In this document: piece after piece, positions 54,253 to 63,399 of the stretch
Position numbering within the stretch: position 1 is the first letter of the stretch
Layout of the letters: each line of letters begins with the position of its first letter
Translations under genes and position numbers: made by a program
Source: JALZBN01 sp035525375
GTDB lineage: Bacteria > Actinomycetota > Acidimicrobiia > Acidimicrobiales > AC-14
DNA: 64,000 bases
Direction of reading: 5' to 3'
Assembly: GCA_035525375.1 (NCBI GenBank)
Contig: DATLEI010000027.1
Location: 24,049 to 88,048 of the forward strand
The notes under the pieces: generated by a model
What the model was told of the DNA's origin: nothing
The model's input: the letters and a program-made list of their open reading frames with translations, nothing else
Databases searched by the model: none

Positions 54253-55418
54253 TCACCTCGCCCAAGGGCTTCGTGGCCAACGGAGTGCACTGCGGCATCA
54301 AGGAGGATCCAGCGGCGCTCGACCTGTCACTGGTGGCAACCGATGACCACCAACCAGTAGCGGCCGCCGGGGTCTTCACCTCCAACAAGGCAACGGCCGC
54401 GCCGGTGAATGTCTCGAAGTCCCACCTAATCGCAACCGGGGGCCACGCATCCGCTGTCATTCTCAACAGTGGCAATGCCAACGCCGCGACTGGGGCCCAG
54501 GGGGAGTCAGACGCGAAACGGATGGCCGCGCTCGTCGCTAGCGCCCTTGGCTGCGACCCGACCGCCGTCCTCGTCTGCTCAACCGGCCTCATTGGTATCC
54601 CGCTGCCAATCGATCCAGTCGAAGCGGGGATCGCGCCCCTCGCGCAAGAGCTCTCGGCTAACTCGGCAGGAGCAACGCGCGCCGCCGATGCCATCCTCAC
54701 CACGGACACCGTCCGCAAAGTGACGCTCATCGAGGGTAATGGTTTCTCCGTCGGGGGCATGGCCAAAGGCGCGGCGATGCTCGCGCCCAACATGGCGACC
54801 ATGCTCGCAGTCCTGACAACTGACGCAGCCGTCGACCCAGACATGCTGCAATCAGCTCTGGCCGAAGCGGTGGCTAGGTCCTTCAACGAGATGACCATCG
54901 ACGGGTGTACGTCGACGAACGACACCGTGCTCGTCTTCGCCAGTGGGCGCGCCGGCGCGCCTGATCCGAGCGACTTCCGTCAAGCATTGGCGGACACCTG
55001 CGCCGATCTCTCTCGCCAGATGGTGGCCGACGCCGAGGGGGCAACGAAGCTCGCCACCGTAAGTATCACCGGGGCCGCGTCTCACGAGGATGCGCGCCGC
55101 GCCGCCCGGAAGATTGCAGAAAGCCAACTCGTCAAGTGCTCTCTCTTCGGCGCCGACCCCTACTGGGGCCGAATCGTCAGCGAGATCGGCAGCGCTGGCA
55201 TTGAGTTCGACATCAACAGCCTTTCGGTCAGCTACGGCAACGTCACTGTGTGCGCCAATGGCATGGCCGCTACACATGATGAGTCCAAGCTGCGGACACA
55301 CCTCCATGGCCGTGACGTCGAAATCAGTGCCGACCTGGGCTTGGGTTCCGGCACGGCGACAATTCTGACCGCCGACCTCACGCCGGATTACATCGACGAA
55401 AACATGCGGACCTCGTGA
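54249..55418 (+). CDS. argJ: Glutamate N-acetyltransferase / amino-acid acetyltransferase ArgJ
   Basis: Recycles the acetyl group from acetylornithine to glutamate; 389 aa. The self-cleavage site is in KGAAMLAPNMATMLAVLTTD, where Thr becomes the N-terminus of the beta chain. SGNANAATG and the C-terminal DLGLGSGTATILTADLT are typical. ATG 54249 overlaps the argC stop. Whether it is bifunctional (also making N-acetylglutamate) is unknown; no argA is in the window. Confidence 0.96.
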   Translation: MITSPKGFVANGVHCGIKEDPAALDLSLVATDDHQPVAAAGVFTSNKATAAPVNVSKSHLIATGGHASAVILNSGNANAATGAQGESDAKRMAALVASALGCDPTAVLVCSTGLIGIPLPIDPVEAGIAPLAQELSANSAGATRAADAILTTDTVRKVTLIEGNGFSVGGMAKGAAMLAPNMATMLAVLTTDAAVDPDMLQSALAEAVARSFNEMTIDGCTSTNDTVLVFASGRAGAPDPSDFRQALADTCADLSRQMVADAEGATKLATVSITGAASHEDARRAARKIAESQLVKCSLFGADPYWGRIVSEIGSAGIEFDINSLSVSYGNVTVCANGMAATHDESKLRTHLHGRDVEISADLGLGSGTATILTADLTPDYIDENMRTS

Positions 55419-56296
55419 TGACCGCCCCATCACCAGACGCGCTCGCCATCGCGGGCGACAAGGCCGCCGTACTCGCGGAGGCGCTCCCGTACATCCGGCG
55501 CTTCTGGGGCAAGGTCGTGGTGGTCAAGTGCGGTGGCTCGGTCATGGACGACCCCGCACTCGCGTCTCTCTTAGCCCAAGACGTCGCCCTCATGCGCTCG
55601 GTCGGCATGCGCCCGGTTGTCGTGCACGGCGGCGGACCACAGATCGGCGAGCTCATGCGGCGCCTCGGCAAGCAGCCCGAGTTCCTCGACGGTCTGCGGG
55701 TCACCGACGCAGAGACACTCGACATCGCCCGCATGGTGCTCGTAGGCAAGGTCAACCGTGACGTCGTGACGGCCATCAACGTTCACGGTCCGCTCGCAGT
55801 CGGGCTTTCCGGAGAGGACGCGGGATTGATCGCCGCGACTGCTCGCTCGCCGGAGCTTGGATTCGTGGGTGACATCGCCAGCATCAACCCCCAGATCGTG
55901 GAGCGTCTGTTGGCTGAGGAGCTGATCCCCGTTATCGCCACCATTGGGGTTGACGAGGAGGGTCAGGCCTACAACGTCAACGCCGACACTGCGGCGGCCG
56001 CAATCGCCGCGGCGCTCGGTGCGGAAAAGCTCGTCTATCTCACCGACGTTCCCGGACTGCTTCGTGACGTCGGCGACCCGACCAGTCTCTTGCAGACCGT
56101 TACTGCGACTGCGTTGGAGACGCTCCTAGAGGACGGCACACTCACCGGTGGCATGGTGCCCAAGATCCGCTCCTGCCTCCGCGCTCTCGAGTTCGGCGTG
56201 ACCCGTGCCCACATCCTCGACGGACGGGTGCCGCATGTTCTCCTGCTCGAGGTGTTCACCGAAGAAGGCGTTGGCACCATGATCGAAGGACGATGA
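55415..56296 (+). CDS. argB: Acetylglutamate kinase
   Basis: Phosphorylates N-acetylglutamate; 293 aa from GTG 55415 (GTGA overlap), or one residue less from the ATG at 55418. Motifs are VVVKCGGSVMDD, VVHGGGPQIGELM, GKVNRD and the ATP-site YNVNADTAAAAIA, LTDVPGLL and GGMVPKI. The N-terminal helix suggests the arginine-sensitive hexameric type, but this is inference. Confidence 0.97.
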   Translation: MMTAPSPDALAIAGDKAAVLAEALPYIRRFWGKVVVVKCGGSVMDDPALASLLAQDVALMRSVGMRPVVVHGGGPQIGELMRRLGKQPEFLDGLRVTDAETLDIARMVLVGKVNRDVVTAINVHGPLAVGLSGEDAGLIAATARSPELGFVGDIASINPQIVERLLAEELIPVIATIGVDEEGQAYNVNADTAAAAIAAALGAEKLVYLTDVPGLLRDVGDPTSLLQTVTATALETLLEDGTLTGGMVPKIRSCLRALEFGVTRAHILDGRVPHVLLLEVFTEEGVGTMIEGR

Positions 56297-57447
56297 CCCT
56301 GATGACTACGTACGCGCCGGCACCGGTCACGTTCGTCAGAGGCGCCGGCAGCCGCCTGTACGACCAGGACGGCAAGGCCTATCTGGACTTTGTCGGCGGA
56401 CTAGCGGTGACATCGCTCGGCCACTCCCACCCGCTGATAGCCGGGGCACTTGCCGAGCAGGCGACCACACTCCTCCACGTCTCCAACCTGTACGGCACGT
56501 CCATCGCCCCCGATGTCGCCGCCACCCTCGACCGTCTCATCGATGCCGGCCCCGGCAAGGTGTTCTTTTGCAACTCGGGCGCAGAAGCGAATGAGTGCGC
56601 CATCAAGCTGGCTCGCAAATGGGCAGGCCCCGGACGTTTCACAGTCGTCAGCGCCTACGGATCGTTTCACGGGCGCACTCTGGCAACGCTGCATGCCACC
56701 GGGCAGCCGGCCAAGCATGAGGCGTTTCAGCCCCTCCCCGAAGGCTTCACCCATGTCGAGTGGGCCGACATCGGCGCCCTCGACAGGGCGGTCGATCCCG
56801 ACAGCGTGGCGGCTGTGCTGCTCGAGTCGATCCAGGGCGAGGGCGGTGTCAACGTGGCGCCGGGGCAGTATCTGCGAGACGTGCGCGCCCTGTGTAACGA
56901 GCGCGGCGTCCTCCTGATGCTCGATGAGGTGCAGACCGGGCTCGGCCGCACCGGCCGCTGGTTCGGATTCCAGCACTCCGGGATTTCGCCTGACGTGGTC
57001 ACGATGGCCAAGGCACTGGGGAACGGCGTTCCCATCGGCGCGTGCTGGGCGCGCGCCGACATCGCCGACGCGTTCAAACCCGGCGATCACGCCACCACAT
57101 TCGGAGGACAGCCGCTGGCCACCGCGGCAGCGCGCGCCGTCCTCAGAGTGATGGAGACGGAGGATGTTCCGGCGCGCGCCCGGCGCGCCGGTGCCTACCT
57201 GCGCGCCGGCTTGGAATCGATTCCCGCAATCACGTCAACAAGAGGGATGGGCCTGCTCCTCGCCGCCGAGCTCGACGGTCGTGCCTCTGCTCCCGTCGCC
57301 CTCGCCGCTCTCGAAGCCGGGCTCCTGGTGAATCCGGTGACGCCGACGGCCTTGCGCATGGCGCCGTCGCTCCTCGTGACCGGCGACGAAGTCGATGAGG
57401 CCATCGCGGTACTCGTGAGCGTCCTCGGTGAGGCTGCAACCCAATGA
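56293..57447 (+). CDS. argD: Acetylornithine aminotransferase
   Basis: PLP-dependent transamination to N-acetylornithine; 384 aa. FCNSGAEANECAIKLARK binds the cofactor phosphate, LLMLDEVQTGLGRTG carries the Asp that contacts the PLP ring, and the Schiff-base Lys is in VTMAKALGNGVPIGA. Overlaps argB and argF by ATGA. Confidence 0.97.
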   Translation: MTLMTTYAPAPVTFVRGAGSRLYDQDGKAYLDFVGGLAVTSLGHSHPLIAGALAEQATTLLHVSNLYGTSIAPDVAATLDRLIDAGPGKVFFCNSGAEANECAIKLARKWAGPGRFTVVSAYGSFHGRTLATLHATGQPAKHEAFQPLPEGFTHVEWADIGALDRAVDPDSVAAVLLESIQGEGGVNVAPGQYLRDVRALCNERGVLLMLDEVQTGLGRTGRWFGFQHSGISPDVVTMAKALGNGVPIGACWARADIADAFKPGDHATTFGGQPLATAAARAVLRVMETEDVPARARRAGAYLRAGLESIPAITSTRGMGLLLAAELDGRASAPVALAALEAGLLVNPVTPTALRMAPSLLVTGDEVDEAIAVLVSVLGEAATQ

Positions 57448-58334
57448 CACCACGACACTTCCTCGACATCGACGACCTCGATCCTGCCGAGCTGACGGTG
57501 ATCCTCGACCTGGCAGAGAAAAAGGACCCGCCCAAAGTCCTCACCGACCAGAGCATCGCCCTCCTGTTCGAGAAGCCGTCTAATCGCACCCGGGTCTCAA
57601 TGGAGACGGCCGCCGTTCAGCTCGGCGCGCACCCGATCGCACTCCGCAGCGACGACGTCGGGATCGACACCCGCGAACGGGCCGACGACCTCGCCCGCTC
57701 ACTCTCGTGCTACACCGCCATGATCGGTGCTCGGGTCTTCCAGCACGGGACGCTCGAGCGCCTGGCCTCGGCGGCGACGGTCCCTGTCGTAAATCTACTT
57801 TCCGACGAGGCCCACCCCTGCCAGGCGCTGGCTGACCTCCTGACGCTCCGACAACGGTTCGGCAAGCTCGAGGGGCTTACCGTCGGGTGGGTCGGTGACG
57901 GCAACAACGTGTGCCGGTCACTGATGACGGCGGCTCCGCTCGCGGGGATCACGGTGCGAGTCGCATCGCCACGGGGCTATGAACCGCCTGCATTCGATCT
58001 CGAGCGCAGCGATATCGAACTCACCCACGAGCCGAGTTTCGCCGCAGACGGCGCCGACGCGATCTACACGGATGTCTGGACCTCAATGGGCCAAGAGGAG
58101 GAGTCGGGCGAGCGCCGGCGCGCCTTCGAGGGATTCACGATTGACGCCGAATTGATGGCCATGGCGAAGCCCAGCGCCGTGTTCCTTCATTGCCTGCCCG
58201 CGCACCGGGGCGAGGAAGTCACGCCCGAAGTGTTGGACGGCCCCCGCAGCGCGGTTTGGCAACAGGCGGAGAACCGGCTCCATGCCCAGCGGGGTCTCCT
58301 ACTGTGGCTGACCCAGCAGAGCAGCGAACCATGA
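57444..58334 (+). CDS. argF: Ornithine carbamoyltransferase
   Basis: Ornithine plus carbamoyl phosphate to citrulline; 296 aa. The carbamoyl phosphate loop is KPSNRTRVSMETA (a variant of STRTR), with HPCQ (EAHPCQALADLL) and HCLPAHRGEEV. ATGA overlap with argD. The stop overlaps the ATG of a 19-codon mini-ORF. Confidence 0.96.
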   Translation: MTPRHFLDIDDLDPAELTVILDLAEKKDPPKVLTDQSIALLFEKPSNRTRVSMETAAVQLGAHPIALRSDDVGIDTRERADDLARSLSCYTAMIGARVFQHGTLERLASAATVPVVNLLSDEAHPCQALADLLTLRQRFGKLEGLTVGWVGDGNNVCRSLMTAAPLAGITVRVASPRGYEPPAFDLERSDIELTHEPSFAADGADAIYTDVWTSMGQEEESGERRRAFEGFTIDAELMAMAKPSAVFLHCLPAHRGEEVTPEVLDGPRSAVWQQAENRLHAQRGLLLWLTQQSSEP

Positions 58335-58390
58335 GGCTCGCACGCGCCGCCCGAGAGGCGGCGCCCAAGGGAATGTGGAGCCAGCCGTGA
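58331..58390 (+). CDS. Coupled 19-codon mini-ORF with internal hairpin (possible arg leader peptide)
   Basis: ATG 58331 overlaps the argF stop (ATGA), and its own TGA (58388-58390) overlaps the argR GTG (GTGA). The peptide would be MRLARAAREAAPKGMWSQP, with Arg at positions 2, 5 and 8. Inside it GCGCCGCC (58344-58351) pairs perfectly with GGCGGCGC (58357-58364), loop CGAGA. The double coupling suggests it is translated. It may tune argR expression by arginine-dependent ribosome pausing, or simply carry ribosomes to argR. Confidence 0.45.
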   Translation: MRLARAAREAAPKGMWSQP

Positions 58391-58854
58391 GGCTGGCGAA
58401 ACCGCAGCGACAGCATCGCATTGAGCGAATCCTCGAACACAAGCAAGTAACGAGCCAGGCCATGGTCGTGGAGCTCCTCGCAGCCGAGGGCGTCATCGCC
58501 ACCCAGGCGACTGTTTCTCGCGATCTCGAGGAACTCGGCGCGGTAAAGATCCGCACCGGAGGCGGGGAATCGATGTACGCCATTCCCGAACAACCAAAGG
58601 ACCGCATCGCGCCCGAAGACCATTTGCGGCGGGTGATGGGGGAGTGGGTCGTTGAAGTTGCGCACTCAGGGAATCTTGTCGTCCTGCGTACGCCACCGGG
58701 CTCGGCTCATGTGGTCGGATCGGCGCTCGACCGGGCCGGCTTGCGCGACGTAATTGGCACTGTCGCCGGTGACGACACCGTCTTGTTGGTAGCCACCGAG
58801 CGAATCGGCGGTGCACGGGTGGCGAAGCGTATTTCCGTACTGGCTGGCCTGTGA
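58387..58854 (+). CDS. argR: Arginine repressor ArgR
   Basis: 155 aa from GTG 58387 (GGAG 6 bases upstream, GTGA coupling). The N-terminal winged helix has TSQAMVVELLAAEGVIATQA and ATVSRDLEELGAVK. The C-terminal hexamerisation and arginine-binding domain has RTPPGSAHVVGSALDRAG and GTVAGDDTVLLV. It should repress the operon when arginine is plentiful; a candidate operator lies before argC. A start at GTG 58375 adds four residues. Confidence 0.95.
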   Translation: MRLAKPQRQHRIERILEHKQVTSQAMVVELLAAEGVIATQATVSRDLEELGAVKIRTGGGESMYAIPEQPKDRIAPEDHLRRVMGEWVVEVAHSGNLVVLRTPPGSAHVVGSALDRAGLRDVIGTVAGDDTVLLVATERIGGARVAKRISVLAGL

Positions 58855-58870
58855 TCGTGAGGGAGAAATA

Positions 58871-60067
58871 ATGGCAAAGAGAGTCGTGCTGGCTTACAGC
58901 GGAGGGCTTGACACCTCCGTAGCCGTGCGCTGGATGGCAGAGGAGCTGGGCGTGGAGGTCATCGCCCTTGCGGTCGACGTCGGCCAAGGGGGGGACTTCG
59001 AGTCGCTTCGGGAACGGGCCCGCGCCGCCGGCGCCGTCGACGCTGAGGTCGTGGACTGCCGTGAGGAGTACGCCCGTGACTTCGTCGCCCCGGCGCTGAA
59101 GGCCAACGCCCTCTACGAGGGAAAGTATCCGCTCGTCTCCTCATTGTCCCGACCCGTGATCGTCAAGCATCTGGTCGCGGCTGCTCGCCAGCATGGTGCT
59201 GATGCAATCGCCCACGGCTGTACTGGGAAGGGTAACGATCAGGTTCGCTTCGAGGTCTCGACTCGGGCCCTCGCGCCGGACCTCGACGTGATTGCACCGG
59301 TGCGGGGCTGGGGCCTGACCCGAGAGCAATCGATTGACTACGCCGAACGGTTCGGGATCCCGATCACGGTTACGAAGTCGAGCCCGTACTCGATTGACCA
59401 GAATCTGTGGGGCAGAACTATCGAGTGCGGCATCCTCGAAGACCCTTGGGAGCAGCCCCCGGAGGAGGTTTTCGAGCTCACGACTCCGAGTGCCGTCGAC
59501 CCGATCGAATTGGTGATCAGCTTCGAGAAGGGTTTGCCGGTCGCCATAGACGGTGTGCCGATGGCGCTGCACGATCTCATCGACGAGGTGACGACCGTCG
59601 TGGGGTCCTACGGCTGGGGACGTGTCGACATGGTCGAAAACCGGCGCGTCGGCATCAAGAGTCGCGAGGTCTACGAATGCCCCGGCGCGCTCGCGTTGAT
59701 CATGGCTCACTCCGACCTGGAGGACTTGACTCTCGAACGAGATCTGGCCCACGAGAAGGCGCGCCTCGAACCTCGGTGGGCCGAGCTTGTCTATGACGGC
59801 CTGTGGTACTCGCCGCTGAAGGACGCCCTCGACGCATTCATTGGGGAAAGCCAGCAGTTCGTCACTGGCGAGGTACGACTGCGGTGCGAGCTCCCGGGCC
59901 GCTGCTTTGTCGCAGGACGGCGCAGTCCTCTGGGCCTCTACGACTACGGCCTCGCCACGTACGAGGCGGCAGATACGTTTCGCCATGAGGACGCAGCCGG
60001 CTTCGTGCGTTTGTGGGGCCTGGGTGTCGAGACATGGGCGCGGCGGCAGTGCCCCCGCGACCAGTGA
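58871..60067 (+). CDS. argG: Argininosuccinate synthase
   Basis: Citrulline plus aspartate and ATP to argininosuccinate; 398 aa. The N-type ATP pyrophosphatase motif LAYSGGLDTSVAVRWM opens the protein, followed by HGCTGKGNDQVRFEV and the SPYSIDQNLWGR segment. Strong Shine-Dalgarno GAGGGAG directly before ATG 58871, unlike most genes of the operon. Confidence 0.98.
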   Translation: MAKRVVLAYSGGLDTSVAVRWMAEELGVEVIALAVDVGQGGDFESLRERARAAGAVDAEVVDCREEYARDFVAPALKANALYEGKYPLVSSLSRPVIVKHLVAAARQHGADAIAHGCTGKGNDQVRFEVSTRALAPDLDVIAPVRGWGLTREQSIDYAERFGIPITVTKSSPYSIDQNLWGRTIECGILEDPWEQPPEEVFELTTPSAVDPIELVISFEKGLPVAIDGVPMALHDLIDEVTTVVGSYGWGRVDMVENRRVGIKSREVYECPGALALIMAHSDLEDLTLERDLAHEKARLEPRWAELVYDGLWYSPLKDALDAFIGESQQFVTGEVRLRCELPGRCFVAGRRSPLGLYDYGLATYEAADTFRHEDAAGFVRLWGLGVETWARRQCPRDQ

Positions 60068-61452
60068 CGTTGTGGCAGGGCCGGATGGCGTCATCTCCGG
60101 CGGATGAGCTCATGGCGTTCACCGAGAGCCTTTCCTTCGACAAGCGCCTTGCGGCCGTAGACATCGAGGCCTCCCATGCCCACGTGCGGGGCCTTGAGCG
60201 CGCCGGTCTACTGACCACAGACGAAGCTTCGACACTGCAGGCGGCACTCGACAAGGCCGGTTCAGAACTCGACGCGTCCGAATTCGTCTTCGCGCCGGGC
60301 GATGAGGACATCCACACCGCAGTTGAGCGCCGGGTCACCGAGCTGACTGGCCCAGTGGGCGCGAAGTTGCACACCGGCCGCAGCCGTAACGATCAGGTGG
60401 CCACCGATCTCCGGCTCTGGACGAAGCAGGCACTGACCGAGGTCGCCGTCCTGGTGGCCGCCCTCCAGACCGTGGTTTTCCTACGGGCGAAGGAAGCTGC
60501 AGCTGCGGACGCATATCTCCCTGGCTACACCCACCTGCAGCGAGCGCAACCGGTACCCCTGGCCCACCACCTCCTCGCCCACGGCTGGGCCCTGACGAGA
60601 GACGTCGACCGAATCCTCGACACGCAGCGGCGGCTCGACGTCTCGGCGCTCGGTGCCGGAGCGTTGGCTGGCTCGGCGCTGCCCCTCGACCCCGAGGCCA
60701 CGGCGCGCGACCTCGGCTTCTCGTCTGCCTTCGAGAACTCGATGGACGCGGTTAGCGACCGTGACTTCGTCGCCGAGGCCCTCTTCGACCTCACATTGCT
60801 CTCTGTTCACCTCGGCCGCATAGGTGAAGAGATCGTGCTCTGGACGACTGCTGAGTTCGGGTTCTTGCAGCTAGACGACACCTATGCAACTGGCAGCTCG
60901 ATGCTTCCGCAGAAGAAGAATCCCGACGTGGCGGAGCTGGCTCGAGCCAAGTCGGGCCGGCTGCTCGGCCATCTCACCGGGTTCCTGGCCACGCTGAAGG
61001 GCTTGCCCTTGGCCTATAACCGCGACCTCCAAGAGGACAAGGAGCCGCTCTTCGATGCCGTCGACCAGGTGTCCCGAGCCCTCACCGCACTGAGCGGGCT
61101 TCTGGCTACCGCAACGTTCGATCTCGATCGAATGGCGGACGCGGCCGACGCGCCGGAAGCGGCGGCGGTCGACCTGGCGGACTGGCTTGTTCGTGGCGGA
61201 ATCCCCTTCCGTGAAGCCCATGCGCAAGTGGCTGGACTGGTTCAGGAGTCCGCCGGCGGGACCGGGTCGCTCCCCGAACTGGTCGCCGAGCGACTCGGCC
61301 CTGAGGCCGGCGCGCTGCTCCACCCGGGCAGCGGCGTGGCCCGCCGCACGACGCGCGGCGGCGCCGGCACCGGCCCGGTGAACGATCAGTTGGCGCGATT
61401 CCAAGAGCGTCTCCGCTTGGACGGTGAACGCACGGGCGCCACTGCCGATTGA
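60064..61452 (+). CDS. argH: Argininosuccinate lyase
   Basis: Releases fumarate and arginine; 462 aa. GTG 60064 in a GTGA overlap gives the usual N-terminus TLWQGRM. The fumarase-superfamily loop GSSMLPQKKNPDVAEL (catalytic Ser) and HTGRSRNDQVATDLRLW, PGYTHLQRAQPV are present. Last arg gene of the operon. Confidence 0.97.
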   Translation: MTLWQGRMASSPADELMAFTESLSFDKRLAAVDIEASHAHVRGLERAGLLTTDEASTLQAALDKAGSELDASEFVFAPGDEDIHTAVERRVTELTGPVGAKLHTGRSRNDQVATDLRLWTKQALTEVAVLVAALQTVVFLRAKEAAAADAYLPGYTHLQRAQPVPLAHHLLAHGWALTRDVDRILDTQRRLDVSALGAGALAGSALPLDPEATARDLGFSSAFENSMDAVSDRDFVAEALFDLTLLSVHLGRIGEEIVLWTTAEFGFLQLDDTYATGSSMLPQKKNPDVAELARAKSGRLLGHLTGFLATLKGLPLAYNRDLQEDKEPLFDAVDQVSRALTALSGLLATATFDLDRMADAADAPEAAAVDLADWLVRGGIPFREAHAQVAGLVQESAGGTGSLPELVAERLGPEAGALLHPGSGVARRTTRGGAGTGPVNDQLARFQERLRLDGERTGATAD

Positions 61453-61459
61453 GCGACGC

Positions 61460-62041
61460 GTGACCCCAACGCTTTCTCGGTCGTTCTACCGGCGAGATCC
61501 GATCACGGTGGCCAACGATCTACTCAACAAAGTCCTGGTACGCGGCGACCGGGCGGCGCGCATCGTTGAAGTCGAGGCGTACTGCGGCGCGGACGACCCG
61601 GGCAGTCACGCCTACCGTGGCCAGACCGCCCGCAACGCCACCATGTTCGGCCCACCGGGGCATCTCTACGTGTACTTCACCTACGGCATGCACCACTGCG
61701 CCAACGTCGTCTGCGGTGACCTCGCCGAGGGCGTCGCGGTCCTCCTTCGAGGCCTCGATCCGATCAGCGGCCTCGACGAGATGCGCGCCGCCCGGCCCGC
61801 TGGGAGGCCGGAGCGTGACCTGTGCCGGGGCCCGGCGCGCCTCTGCCAGGCATTTGAGCTCGACCGTTCCTTCGACGGCGCCGACCTGGTCACTGGTGAT
61901 CGAGGCATCACCGTTGTCGATGACGGCACGCCGCCGCCGGACGCGCCGGGGGTGAGTGGACGGATCGGCCTGTCTGTAGCGGGTGACTTGCCCTGGCGGT
62001 TCTTCGTCCGGGGGGCAAAAGGACTCTCCCGCCCCGGTTGA
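61460..62041 (+). CDS. 3-methyladenine DNA glycosylase, AAG/MPG family
   Basis: Removes alkylated purines from DNA; 193 aa from GTG 61460, 7 bases after argH. Signatures are VANDLLNKVLV, IVEVEAYCGADDPGSHAYRG (catalytic Glu), TARNATMFGPPGHLYVYFTY and GVAVLLRGLDP. An alternative GTG at 61424 overlaps argH by 29 bases. Family members act alone; the arg neighbourhood tells nothing about function. Confidence 0.93.
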   Translation: MTPTLSRSFYRRDPITVANDLLNKVLVRGDRAARIVEVEAYCGADDPGSHAYRGQTARNATMFGPPGHLYVYFTYGMHHCANVVCGDLAEGVAVLLRGLDPISGLDEMRAARPAGRPERDLCRGPARLCQAFELDRSFDGADLVTGDRGITVVDDGTPPPDAPGVSGRIGLSVAGDLPWRFFVRGAKGLSRPG

Positions 62042-62047
62042 AGCCAG

Positions 62048-62053
62048 TAGCTT
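62048..62053 (+). promoter_or_regulatory. Probable -10 hexamer, leaderless tyrS transcript
   Basis: TAGCTT ends 7 bases before the tyrS GTG at 62061, inside the 19-base gap after the glycosylase gene. Confidence 0.5.
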
Positions 62054-62060
62054 CCGCACC

Positions 62061-63320
62061 GTGAACGCCGATCTCTTCGCCGACCTCCAGTGGCGGGGCC
62101 TAGTCCACCAGATGACCGACGAAGATCTCGCCAGGAGGTTGGCGGCCGACCCACTGACGCTTTACCACGGGATCGACGCCACGGCCGACAGCCTCCACGT
62201 CGGAAATCTGCTGGGCGTGGTGACGCTCCAGCGCCTCCAGCGCGCCGGGCACCGGCCCATCGTCCTCCTGGGTGGCGCCACCAGCCTTATTGGTGATCCA
62301 AGTGGCAAGGCATCGGAACGGCAGATGCTCACCCGGAACGAGGTCGACGCCAACGTCGGCGCGCTCGGGTCCCAGCTCGAGCGCTTTCTCGACTTCGGCG
62401 CCGGCGAGGCTCAGGCGGCACTCGTGAACAATGCCGACTGGCTTGCCTCCGTCAACCTGCTCGAGTTCCTCCGCGATGTCGGCAAGCACTTCCCGATCAA
62501 CGTGATGACCGCCAAGGAGTCGGTGAAGACCCGTCTGGCCGGCGGGATCTCGTTCACCGAGTTCAGCTACATGCTCCTGCAGGCGTCCGACTTCTTGCAC
62601 CTGTACGACTCCGCTGCCTGTCGTCTCCAGGTGGGTGGAAGCGACCAGTGGGGAAACATCACGGCCGGTGTCGAGCTCGTCCGCCGAGTGCGCGCCGCTG
62701 AGGTATGGGGGCTGACCTGGCCGTTGGTCACGAAAGCTGACGGCACCAAGTTCGGCAAGAGCGAGGCGGACAACGTCTGGCTCGACCCCGGAAGGACGAG
62801 CCCCTATGAGTTCTTCCAGTTCTGGATCCGCACCGACGACGGCGATGTCGGTCGCTACCTCCGGATGTTCACAATGCTCGAGGGCGAGGCGATCGCGGAA
62901 CTCGAGGCGGCCACGCGTGAACGTCCTCAGGAACGGGAGGCACAGCGCGCATTGGCCTTTGAAGTGACCTCAGCCGTCCATGGTCTGGACGCAGCCAACG
63001 AGGCCGCTCAAACGGCGAATCTCCTCTTTACGGATGCCCTTCTAGGTACCGACAAAGCCGATCTCACGTGGGCTCCGTCCACCACTGTCGCCTGGACGGA
63101 GCTCGACGACGGCTTGTCGGTCGTTGACGTTCTCACTCGATCCGGCCTCACGAAGTCGCGATCCGCCGCTCGTACGGCCGCCCAGCAGGGGGGCGTATAC
63201 GTGAACAACGAGCGAGCGACCGACCCCGACCGCAAACTGACGAGGGCCGACCTGCGGGACGGGAACATCATCCTCCTCCGCCGAGGCAAGCGGAGCTATC
63301 ATGTCGTCCGGTTCCGGTAA
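62061..63320 (+). CDS. tyrS: Tyrosine--tRNA ligase
   Basis: Class I synthetase; 419 aa. The HIGH motif appears as DSLHVGNLLGVV and the KMSKS motif as TKFGKSEADN. The tyrosine pocket LLQASDFLHLYDSAACRLQV and GGSDQWGNITAGVELVRR are clear. A C-terminal S4 RNA-binding domain (TRSGLTKSRSAARTAAQQGG) completes the protein. The frame is open further upstream, but GTG 62061 gives the family N-terminus (NADLFADLQWRGLVHQ) and fits the promoter. Confidence 0.97.
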   Translation: MNADLFADLQWRGLVHQMTDEDLARRLAADPLTLYHGIDATADSLHVGNLLGVVTLQRLQRAGHRPIVLLGGATSLIGDPSGKASERQMLTRNEVDANVGALGSQLERFLDFGAGEAQAALVNNADWLASVNLLEFLRDVGKHFPINVMTAKESVKTRLAGGISFTEFSYMLLQASDFLHLYDSAACRLQVGGSDQWGNITAGVELVRRVRAAEVWGLTWPLVTKADGTKFGKSEADNVWLDPGRTSPYEFFQFWIRTDDGDVGRYLRMFTMLEGEAIAELEAATRERPQEREAQRALAFEVTSAVHGLDAANEAAQTANLLFTDALLGTDKADLTWAPSTTVAWTELDDGLSVVDVLTRSGLTKSRSAARTAAQQGGVYVNNERATDPDRKLTRADLRDGNIILLRRGKRSYHVVRFR

Positions 63321-63329
63321 CGGACGCGA

Positions 63330-63342
63330 CGACCTTCGGTCG
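63330..63342 (+). terminator. Small hairpin after tyrS, weak terminator candidate
   Basis: CGACC (63330-63334) and GGTCG (63338-63342) form a 5-bp stem with a 3-base loop. Only a broken T-rich stretch (ACTTTCTT) follows 9 bases later, so it is probably not an efficient intrinsic terminator. Confidence 0.2.
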
Positions 63343-63364
63343 GCTCGGAAACTTTCTTCCGCAG

Positions 63365-63393
63365 TTGAGGAATGCAGCCGACTCTGATAGCGT
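63365..63393 (+). promoter_or_regulatory. Candidate rRNA operon promoter
   Basis: TTGAGG (63365-63370) and TAGCGT (63388-63393) are separated by 17 bases. This is the only place in the gap before 16S where a -35-like and a TAnnnT -10 occur with ideal spacing. Initiation would be near 63400, giving a 5' leader of about 360 bases. Confidence 0.5.
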
Positions 63394-63399
63394 TCACCT

